Source: Microcaldota archaeon
Lineage (GTDB): Archaea; Micrarchaeota; Micrarchaeia; Anstonellales; Bilamarchaeaceae
Assembly (NCBI GenBank): GCA_022627495.1
Contig: JAKEGJ010000024.1
Coordinates: 1 to 64,000, forward strand
Direction: 5' to 3'
DNA: 64,000 nucleotides
Part shown: positions 43,261 through 49,693 of the stretch, in pieces
Layout: each line of letters starts with the position of its first letter
Numbering within the stretch: the first letter of the stretch is position 1
Program-made: the position numbers and the translations under genes
The notes under the pieces: model-generated
Database searches by the model: none
The model's input: only the letters and a program-made list of their open reading frames with translations
What the model was told of the DNA's origin: nothing

Positions 43261-44130
43261 ATGAATAAATTCGTCATACTGCTGCTCGCAATCGGGCTCT
43301 TATCAGTGCCCGCTTTCGCGCAGGAAGCAAATGATACGCAAGGGAATGATACCTCGGTGCAGGAAGCCGCGGACGAACCAACCAACGAGACCGAAATCGC
43401 TGTGAATGAAACCGAAGTGGGCGCATTGCCCGGCGACTGGAATTACGGGTTCAAGAGGTTCTTCGAGAACGTGGACAAGTTCTTCACGTGGGACAAGAGC
43501 GAGAGCGCGAAGAAGCACGCCGAATACGGGTTGATGAGGGCGAAGGAGGCCCACATCCTTTCAGGAAAGGCCCGGAGGCTATTAGCCGAAGGAAATGAAG
43601 CGGGGGCCAATGCAACCCGTGCTGAGGTTGAGAAGCTGGCAGAGGAGCAGGGCGAGGAGCTCGAAGATGCTGAGGAAGCCCTTGAAGCCGCGGTAGAAGA
43701 CGGCAGCGCAAACGAAACAGAGGTTGAGCAGGTGCAAAACCGCACCCGAAACAGCATAAGGGTGCTCCAGAGGGTATACGAAGCTGCGCCTGAGGCGGCC
43801 AAGGACGGCCTTTCCCGCGCCCTGAACAACTCCATAAACAACTACGAGAGGCACGTGGAGAAGATGGAGACGAAGCAGCAGGAGAAGGAGCAGAAACGGA
43901 ACCAGACCATGGCCGGAAACGAAACCGAAGACGAGAGCGACGATGAAAACGAGACTGAAAACGAAACCGGAACTGGTCAAGGCCAGGGCCAGGTGAACAA
44001 GACCAAGGAAACCGGCAAACCGGATGATGCCGGAAAGAACGCCACCGGCAAAGGCAAGGGCAACGGCGGCCAGGATGAAGAAGAGGATGACGGCGAAAAC
44101 GAAACGGAAGCGAATGAAACAGAGGATTGA
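43261..44130 (+). CDS. Secreted DUF5667-like acidic protein
   Basis: The start is at ATG 43261; the ORF track's 40 extra residues are leader sequence. The 289-residue protein has a signal peptide (MNKFVILLLAIGLLSVPAFA), a short Asn/Thr/Glu linker, and a helical domain opening with LPGDWNYGFKRFFENVDKFFTWDKSE. That pattern, with YGLMRAKEAHILSGKARRLL, fits DUF5667, an archaeal extracellular helical domain. The tail, after residue 215, is highly acidic and Gly/Lys-rich with many NET/NxT sequons (ENETGTGQGQG...), probably extended and glycosylated. No membrane anchor follows. A poly-T terminator lies just downstream. Confidence 0.75.
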   Translation: MNKFVILLLAIGLLSVPAFAQEANDTQGNDTSVQEAADEPTNETEIAVNETEVGALPGDWNYGFKRFFENVDKFFTWDKSESAKKHAEYGLMRAKEAHILSGKARRLLAEGNEAGANATRAEVEKLAEEQGEELEDAEEALEAAVEDGSANETEVEQVQNRTRNSIRVLQRVYEAAPEAAKDGLSRALNNSINNYERHVEKMETKQQEKEQKRNQTMAGNETEDESDDENETENETGTGQGQGQVNKTKETGKPDDAGKNATGKGKGNGGQDEEEDDGENETEANETED

Positions 44131-44136
44131 GCCGTC

Positions 44137-44157
44137 TTTTCCTTTTTTTTATTTTTT
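44137..44157 (+). terminator. Poly-T terminator
   Basis: TTTTCCTTTTTTTTATTTTTT follows seven bases after the DUF5667-like stop. Such T runs are typical archaeal transcription stops; the next gene begins 67 bases later with its own promoter. Confidence 0.6.
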
Positions 44158-44223
44158 AGTGCGTCCTCCGCTGGAAGGGCAGGCTTACAAAACAGTTTTA
44201 AGAGCAAAACCCGTATTCTTCGC

Positions 44224-45210
44224 ATGGGCGGTGAAGGACAGTCGGGGATTGTTATCCTAGTTTTTGCGGTTTTCGTTCTTTTTTCGGGTTGCGTCGGCGA
44301 CATTTTCGAATCCGATGACGAATTGGATAAGATTGTTAAGGCGGGGGATGCTTCCAAGTGCGCGGGCCTCAAGGAGGACAATAGCGGCTTCCGCAGGGAT
44401 TCCTGCTACCTTCAAATTGCCACCCGGAAGAACGACTCTTCCATATGCGCGGACATCAGATACGACGACACCGCAGACCAGTGCTATAATCACGTTGCCA
44501 AGGCGCTGGGCGACCCTACCATCTGCTATGACATGTCCAGCCCATCCTTCAAGTCGCAGTGCATCAGCGCCGCGGCTAAGGCGGGCGGCGACGTTTCCGC
44601 CTGCGACGATGTCGGCGACGAGATAGACAGGACGAACTGCCTGCAAGCTGTCGCAGTGGGCACTCTGGACGCGAACATCTGCCTAGAGATATCCAGCGAT
44701 GCCGGGCAGGAGAACTGCCTGCGGGCAATCGCAGAAGTGGCGGGGAATCCGGACATCTGCGCAGAGCTCGAGGATGCCGAAGACTGTTATATGAGCGTCG
44801 CGGAAGCCACAAAAAACGCCAGCATATGCGGCGAGATGGAGAACAAGACGCTCGCGGACAGATGCTATTCCAGGCTCGCGGGCATGAGGGAGGAAGCGAC
44901 GCTGTGCAACGAAGTGCTGGTGAACAAGGACAGGGATGACTGCTACGCCTCCGTCGCAGTCAAGAAAAGGGACGTTGGAATCTGCGAGAGGGTATACAAT
45001 AACACGGTGCATTACAATTGCGTCGAGGACATCGCGATGCTTGGCAAAGACGCTTCCGTCTGCTCCGGCCTGCCGACGCCGGGAGCCGTGGACAAGTGCA
45101 TGGCAGCTGTTGTGGACTATTACCCCAATCCCGCGGTCTGCGCCAACATCACGGAAGCGGCAGAGCTCGAAAACTGCAACGAATATGTGAGGATAAAATC
45201 CGGGGGGTGA
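44224..45210 (+). CDS. Lipoprotein with eleven Cys-pair repeats
   Basis: The 328-residue protein has a signal with lipobox (VFVLFSGC) and then eleven consecutive units of about 26 residues. Each unit has two Cys: [ND]xSICxDI(x)6DxCYxxVA is the pattern (DSSICADIRYDDTADQCYNHVA, PDICAELEDAEDCYMSVA, ASICGEMENKTLADRCYSRLA, and so on). Both Cys lie on predicted helices, so intra-repeat disulfides would make a rigid extracellular solenoid, somewhat like Sel1/TPR repeats. I know no named family with this exact unit. TTTTAAGAGC lies about 27 bases before the ATG. Function unknown; adhesion or a protein-binding scaffold is plausible. Confidence 0.75.
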   Translation: MGGEGQSGIVILVFAVFVLFSGCVGDIFESDDELDKIVKAGDASKCAGLKEDNSGFRRDSCYLQIATRKNDSSICADIRYDDTADQCYNHVAKALGDPTICYDMSSPSFKSQCISAAAKAGGDVSACDDVGDEIDRTNCLQAVAVGTLDANICLEISSDAGQENCLRAIAEVAGNPDICAELEDAEDCYMSVAEATKNASICGEMENKTLADRCYSRLAGMREEATLCNEVLVNKDRDDCYASVAVKKRDVGICERVYNNTVHYNCVEDIAMLGKDASVCSGLPTPGAVDKCMAAVVDYYPNPAVCANITEAAELENCNEYVRIKSGG

Positions 45211-45237
45211 GTTTCCCGCCCGGGCGCACGCGCAGGT

Positions 45238-45312
45238 TCAGAACTCAAGATTCGATGGCTGCTGCCATCTCCTCTCAAGTTCTGATTATCGGTCGATATC
45301 AGAACTCAAGAT
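45238..45312. ncRNA. Alternating hairpin element with three repeat arms
   Basis: TCAGAACT (45238-45245), AGTTCTGA (45278-45285) and TCAGAACT again (45299-45306) are three mutually complementary arms. The middle arm can pair with the left (8 bp, enclosing a GATGGC/GCCATC hairpin) or with the right (9 bp), but not both. Such alternatives resemble switch or attenuator RNAs, though no gene follows within the expected distance. Confidence 0.4.
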
Positions 45313-45383
45313 CGCGGTCATCGCCCTTGCGGGCTCTCAGGTATTGCATTCTCATCATTGGGTTTTCTATTGTCCAACGTAGG

Positions 45384-45390
45384 TTATAAT
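45384..45390 (+). promoter_or_regulatory. TATA-like box of the ncRNA candidate
   Basis: GGTTATAATC in an otherwise mixed sequence. Transcription would be expected about 26 bases later, near 45414, five bases before the first paired base of the structured element downstream. The surrounding sequence shows no ORF start that it would better explain. Confidence 0.4.
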
Positions 45391-45415
45391 CCTATCAAAC
45401 ATCCAAAAAGCAGCC

Positions 45416-45535
45416 ATACCGGGGGTTTGACCGGACAGGGTGTTTAATGAACTTCACGAGCGACCGGCGTCCCGGTCGCGTGTGTGCAGGGAACGAAGTT
45501 CCCTGACATTGACCGGTGTCAACCCGGAGAAAAAG
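45416..45535 (+). ncRNA. Candidate structured non-coding RNA
   Basis: A terminal stem can form between CCGGGGGTTTGAC (45419-45431) and GTCAACCCGG (45518-45527). Inside are two perfect hairpins: GCGACCGG-CGTC-CCGGTCGC (45460-45479, extended by CAC/GTG) and CAGGGAAC-GAA-GTTCCCTG (45487-45505). This multibranch fold, a TATA box at the right distance, and the absence of any ORF argue for a small RNA gene. It does not match tRNA, SRP or RNase P by eye. The rest of the 45211-45686 gap shows nothing more than A/G-rich sequence near the TFB stop. Confidence 0.5.
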
Positions 45536-45686
45536 TTCGGTCAGAGTGATATTCTACTTCATAGGGTTGCCCCTCAGCCTGTCAAACTCTCATCATCCCG
45601 AACGTTCCTATGATGCGCTCAGGTTAAAAGAATGACCAAAATACCGGAAGGGAAGAGAAAAATAGGAAAATGATAAGAAGAAAGAA

Positions 45687-46601
45687 TTAGAGATTGACCT
45701 TCAGGCCCAGCTCCTTCTTGAGCTCGCGGTAGCGGTTCCGTATCGTGACTTCCGTCACGCCTGCGACGTCCGCGACCTCCTTCTGGGTCTTCTTCTCTCC
45801 GTGCATCGCGCTCGCGATATAAAGCGCCGCTGCGGCCACGCCCGTCGGGCCCCTGCCTGAAATCAGGCCCTTCCTAAGCGCCTTGCGGATGAGCTTCACT
45901 GCCTCCTCCTGCACCTCTCCGCCCAGCTTGAGGGCGGTGGCGAACTTCGGCACGTACTGCGCCGGGTCTGTCAGAGGCACGTCGACCTTCAGTTCGGTCT
46001 TGAGGAAGCGGTACGCGCGGCCTATCTCCTTCTTCTCGATGCCTGATGCGCGTGAAATCTCATCCAATGTGCGAGGAATGCCCTGTAGCCTGCAGATGGC
46101 GTAGATGACCGCCGCTACGACGCTCTCGATCAGCCTTCCGCGGATGAGCTCTTCCTTGACGGCCCGCCGATAAAGCAGCGCCGCGCTCTCCTTGATGTTC
46201 TCCGGAAGGCCGAGGGACGATGCCACGCGGTCAAGTTCGGCAAGGGCTATCACCAGGTTCCGTTCCATCGACGTGGCTATGGAAACCCGCTTGTGCCATT
46301 TCCTCATGCGGTACAGCTGGGCCTGCTTCTTTGGGCTTATCTTGCCGCCGCGGATATCCCGGTTGTACTGGTCTATTTCGGTGACAAGGCCCTTGTTGGG
46401 CCTCATGTACTTAATCGGCGCACCGCCGCGGGCCTTCTTCTCCTTCTGCTCCGCGTCGAAAGCGCGCCACTCCGGCCCCATGTCGTGGATGTTCTCCGCG
46501 ATGATAAGGCCGCAGCTGGAGCATAGAAGCTCCCCCCGTTCATAATCGCGCACGACGCGCTTGCTCTTGCATTCTGGACATTTCGTTGCCGTAGCTCCCA
46601 T
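45687..46601 (-). CDS. tfb: Transcription initiation factor B (TFB)
   Basis: TFB recruits RNA polymerase to the TATA/TBP complex. The N-terminal zinc ribbon is CPECKSKRVVRDYERGELLCSSCG (CxxC...CxxC). The B-reader/finger region with EWRAFDAEQ follows. Two cyclin-like repeats come next: residues about 115-200 (IALAELDRVASSLGLPENIKESAALLYRRA...) and about 210-300 (KFATALKLGGEVQEEAVKLI...), with the helix-turn-helix VTEVTIRNRYREL at the end. The 304-residue length is normal. GGAGG stands seven bases before the ATG and TTATTAAA further upstream. Only one TFB copy is in the window. Confidence 0.96.
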   Translation of the reverse strand: MGATATKCPECKSKRVVRDYERGELLCSSCGLIIAENIHDMGPEWRAFDAEQKEKKARGGAPIKYMRPNKGLVTEIDQYNRDIRGGKISPKKQAQLYRMRKWHKRVSIATSMERNLVIALAELDRVASSLGLPENIKESAALLYRRAVKEELIRGRLIESVVAAVIYAICRLQGIPRTLDEISRASGIEKKEIGRAYRFLKTELKVDVPLTDPAQYVPKFATALKLGGEVQEEAVKLIRKALRKGLISGRGPTGVAAAALYIASAMHGEKKTQKEVADVAGVTEVTIRNRYRELKKELGLKVNL

Positions 46602-46663
46602 CGAAAGCCTCCGAAACCTTTAATAAGGTTTTTAAGAATTTGCAGAATTTTATTGAACGTGGG

Positions 46664-46771
46664 TATTTATATATTTTTCGGTCGTCCTTCAGGGAGCGGT
46701 TATGGCAAGGGAACCGCGGCCTGCCGCGGGATACGCCCCGAGCCGCCTTCCACGGATGCTTCCGTGAGGCG
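46664..46771 (+). ncRNA. Candidate structured RNA or structured 5' leader before the ParB-like gene
   Basis: TATTTATATAT at 46664-46674 is about 27 nt before GCGGTT (46696). GCGGTT pairs with AACCGC (46712-46717). After a CCGCGG/CCGCGG palindrome, CGCCT-TC-CACGGA-TGCT-TCCGTG-AGGCG forms an 11-bp hairpin at 46744-46771. The region up to the TTG start at 46828 has no convincing ORF. It could be a short non-coding RNA or a leader controlling the next gene. No known RNA family was recognised. Confidence 0.4.
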
Positions 46772-46827
46772 TTTGCCCCGGGGAAGGGATTAAAGCGTTG
46801 CAGACATAAGCATTTCCGGGTGATGGT

Positions 46828-47235
46828 TTGGTTCTCGGCCTTGTCCCTCCGGAAGAAGAGAGAAGGATATACGCGAAGCTGATCGGGTATTACCAGCAGC
46901 TCTATCCCGGAGTCAGGTTCGCGAAGCAGGAAAAGGCGCTGACACACCGCGAGGTGGGGGAGATTTTCTACACTTATTGCGGCGAGGAGACCGAAGCGAC
47001 GGCATTGGAGAAGATGCGCAGGATAAATTCGGCAATCGGGGAAGGGTATTCCACCCCGCTAATCGTCCTGGTCAAGAAAAAGAAGATGATTCTCCTGGAC
47101 GGGCACAGGCGGGCGCGCGTGGCATTCGCAGAGGGCATGGGCTGGCCCGCGCTCCTGATAGTCCCCGCCAAGGACGTAAAATACGGGATTGAGGGCATGA
47201 TACTCGGGAGGATAAAGGACCTCTACGGGAAATAG
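46828..47235 (+). CDS. ParB/sulfiredoxin-fold-like protein
   Basis: The 135-residue protein contains TPLIVLVKKKKMILLDGHRRARVAFAEGM, the LxDGHRRxxAA signature of ParB N-terminal-like domains, which bind nucleotides such as CTP or act as kinases or nucleases. No C-terminal helix-turn-helix is present, so it is not a full ParB. The start is TTG at 46828, supported by GGTGATGG just upstream; no in-frame ATG lies before the domain. It follows the structured element at 46.7 kb. Function is unassigned. Confidence 0.7.
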   Translation: MVLGLVPPEEERRIYAKLIGYYQQLYPGVRFAKQEKALTHREVGEIFYTYCGEETEATALEKMRRINSAIGEGYSTPLIVLVKKKKMILLDGHRRARVAFAEGMGWPALLIVPAKDVKYGIEGMILGRIKDLYGK

Positions 47236-47244
47236 CCCAAAAAA

Positions 47245-48354
47245 TCACTCGGCTTTCTTTGGAAGCAGGCCCATCCTCAATACCCAAAGGTATGAGCCCA
47301 CGGTCGCAACTATGGTCGAGCCGAGGAGCAGGGCCAGGTACCAGCCCTGGTCCGCCGGGGTGAGCGCGAAGGCCGAGCTGCCAAGGGCGGTCGCTATGGT
47401 GTTCGGGACGAGGAACGCCGTTCCGAGAACGGTAAGGTAGGCGACCAGGAGAGCGAGCTTGTTGTTCAGTATCTGCAGCTGGTTGTTGTAGATGCTTTGC
47501 ATGACTTCAAGGCCGCTTGCCAGCACCTCGCTCATGTGCTCGGCCAGGCCGATCTGGTTGTTGACCTCTACGACAAGGCCGTGAAGGCGCGTGAGGAGCT
47601 TGGGGTCGTCAGTAAGTATTTCCGGGTCACCGTACCGGAGAGTGTTCAGCACGTCGACAGTCTCCCACAGGGCGTTGAGGTATGTAATCAGCGCGTGCTT
47701 CATCAGGTGGATGTCTTTCCCTATCTCTTCCCTGGGCGTTTTCACGTCTGAAAGCTTTGCGCTCAGCTTGTCCGAGTTCTCCTCGATTTCACGGAGATGG
47801 TCGAAGTTCCGCGCATTGTTCTCGTCGATTATGCGCACGAGTATGTGGGTCAGCTTGTCCTTGCTGGGAAGGGTCGGCTTTATCTTTCGCATGAAAATCT
47901 TCGCGTAGCGCCTGAGCCTGAAAAAGCGCTTCACTTCCGTGGTGTGTATGGTGGCGACGAGGCCGTTGCGCAGAAGGAGGAGCAGGTACTCGACTTTGAC
48001 GTCGAATCCGTTCACGATGATGGCCGGGATGAGGACGCCCATCTCGTCGTCCAAATCCTCGTAGCCGGAGCGCTTGTTTTTGAGGAGGGTGGATACGAGC
48101 GAGTCGCTGAAGCCGAGCGCGGAGGCTATCGCAGGGCTCTCGCCGGCCAAATCCTCCACGATGTAGTCGACCCATGCGACGGAGCAGGATTCCGCGCGGG
48201 AGAGGAAATCCCTGACGTCCCGGGACTCCATCTCTTCGGTGCGCCCGTCTTTCTGCTGGGCTACGCAGAAGCCTTTTTCTTCGAGTGATAGGATTATTCT
48301 TTCGTCACCATGCTTCCGCCGCATCTTGTGGAGCAGGTCTTTGTTAAGGGGCAT
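47245..48354 (-). CDS. CorA-family divalent cation transporter with variant pore motif
   Basis: CorA proteins are pentameric Mg2+/Co2+ channels with a large cytoplasmic funnel and two C-terminal membrane helices. The 369-residue protein fits: cytoplasmic domain to about 305, the long stalk helix (NNQIGLAEHMSEVLASGLEVMQSIYNNQLQILNN), then TM1 and TM2 (YLALLLGSTIVATVGSYLWVL). The pore signature after TM1, usually YGMN, reads FLVPNT. That departure may change ion preference, as variants of the GMN motif do. The start at 48354 (MPLNKDLLHK) is preferred to the GTG nine bases earlier. Convergent with the ParB-like gene; no operon partners. Confidence 0.85.
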   Translation of the reverse strand: MPLNKDLLHKMRRKHGDERIILSLEEKGFCVAQQKDGRTEEMESRDVRDFLSRAESCSVAWVDYIVEDLAGESPAIASALGFSDSLVSTLLKNKRSGYEDLDDEMGVLIPAIIVNGFDVKVEYLLLLLRNGLVATIHTTEVKRFFRLRRYAKIFMRKIKPTLPSKDKLTHILVRIIDENNARNFDHLREIEENSDKLSAKLSDVKTPREEIGKDIHLMKHALITYLNALWETVDVLNTLRYGDPEILTDDPKLLTRLHGLVVEVNNQIGLAEHMSEVLASGLEVMQSIYNNQLQILNNKLALLVAYLTVLGTAFLVPNTIATALGSSAFALTPADQGWYLALLLGSTIVATVGSYLWVLRMGLLPKKAE

Positions 48355-48442
48355 CGGATGCACCTCGGCGGCCCGTCTGGAATCTGGCTGCCGCCAATAC
48401 TCCGCATTCGGATATTTAAAAATGTGCCGGTCGGAGGCGGCG

Positions 48443-49693
48443 CTATCCCCGCGGTTTCGTTTTAGGATGCTTGTGCTTCGTATGCTCAGCCCGGCCCGGC
48501 GGCATGGGGAATCGCTTTTCGTTGTCTTCGAGGGCCGCTATCCCGGGAAGCGTCTGGCCGCACATATATTCTATAAGCGCCTTACCGGAAAGGCTCACAT
48601 AGCTGAAGTTCTTCTTGTCGATGTTGAACCGCTCGATTGCTGACACCGTATGGCCCCCGCCCAGTAGCGAGAACGAATCGGATTTTGCGACCGACTCGAG
48701 AAGGGCGCGGGTGCCGTGGGAAAAGTCATCGAGCTCGTAGACGCCAGCCGGCCCGTTCATGACTACGTAATGCGAGTTGCTGATCGCTTCCCTGTAGCGC
48801 TCAATCGTCTTGGAGCCGATGTCCCAGATCTGCCCTTTGAGTATGCTTTTGGAGTCGACCTCGTGCCGCTTCATGTCGATGGAAAGCCCCACATCGACCG
48901 GAAGGACAATCTTGCCGTCGAACTGCTCCAGGAGCGACTTCGCCTCGGGCACCTTCCCCATCAGGCCCGAATCCTCAAGGTACGCCATCGAATCGCCCAC
49001 GCGGTGCCCGCTGGCATACAGGAAAAGGACGGAGAGCGCGCCGCCGACTAAGACCTCCCGGGCCCTTCCGTCTGCGAGCCACTTCTTCATGACCGCAAAC
49101 GAGTCTTCGACCTTCGAGCCGCCGAAAATGAATGTCACGTCATTCCCATGGCGGACCTTGTCCACCGCTTCGATTTCCGCGGCAAGGACATCTCCGGCAA
49201 AGCACGGGATGTGGCGTGAGAACCCGACGATGCTCGAATGCCTCCGGTGTGCCACGGACAGCGCATCCAGGACGTAATAGTCGGCTATGGGGGCGATATG
49301 GAACACCAGCTCCCCTTCGCCGACAGGGTGCTCGGTCTCGCATTTGAGGTGGCGGACGTTGTCGAGGACAAGTATCTGCCCGTCTTTGAGGGATTCGATG
49401 GCCCGGTGTGCGCGCTCTCCGATGACGTCGTCTACGTAAATCACGTCGCGCTTGAGAAGCCCGTGCAGTATCCGGGTGTGCTCTTCAAGGCTTGTGAAAT
49501 CCTCGCGGCCCCGGCGGCCCTGGTGCGAAAGCACAATGACGCGGGCGCCCCGGTCGCTCAGTTCGCCTATTGTGGAAGAATGCGCCCGGATGCGCGTGTC
49601 TCCGATCAGCTTGCCATCCTTCACCGGGCAGTTGAAATCCGCCCGGACCAGGACTTTCTTCCCTTTGACTTCGTAATCAGCTATCTTCCTCAT
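48443..49693 (-). CDS. pgk: Phosphoglycerate kinase (archaeal type)
   Basis: PGK interconverts 1,3-bisphosphoglycerate and 3-phosphoglycerate, transferring phosphate to ADP. The 416-residue protein shows VLVRADFNCPVKDGKL (substrate-binding RxDFNxP), LSHQGRRG, the hinge and nucleotide-binding FIFGGSKVEDSFAVMKK, and the C-terminal LLGGGHTVSAIERF. The length and the QGRRG variant are typical of archaeal PGKs. The start MRKIADYEVKGKKV is at 49693. It overlaps the topA stop by 17 bases on the same strand, so the two form an operon with topA first. A basic tail (EHTKHKHPKTKPRG) follows the domain. Confidence 0.93.
   Translation of the reverse strand: MRKIADYEVKGKKVLVRADFNCPVKDGKLIGDTRIRAHSSTIGELSDRGARVIVLSHQGRRGREDFTSLEEHTRILHGLLKRDVIYVDDVIGERAHRAIESLKDGQILVLDNVRHLKCETEHPVGEGELVFHIAPIADYYVLDALSVAHRRHSSIVGFSRHIPCFAGDVLAAEIEAVDKVRHGNDVTFIFGGSKVEDSFAVMKKWLADGRAREVLVGGALSVLFLYASGHRVGDSMAYLEDSGLMGKVPEAKSLLEQFDGKIVLPVDVGLSIDMKRHEVDSKSILKGQIWDIGSKTIERYREAISNSHYVVMNGPAGVYELDDFSHGTRALLESVAKSDSFSLLGGGHTVSAIERFNIDKKNFSYVSLSGKALIEYMCGQTLPGIAALEDNEKRFPMPPGRAEHTKHKHPKTKPRG

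Noticed and set aside
45211-45686. CRISPR array suspected from the repeated TCAGAACTCAAGAT
   Set aside because: Only two direct copies and one inverted copy occur, with unequal spacing and no cas genes. No CRISPR array was seen anywhere in the window.
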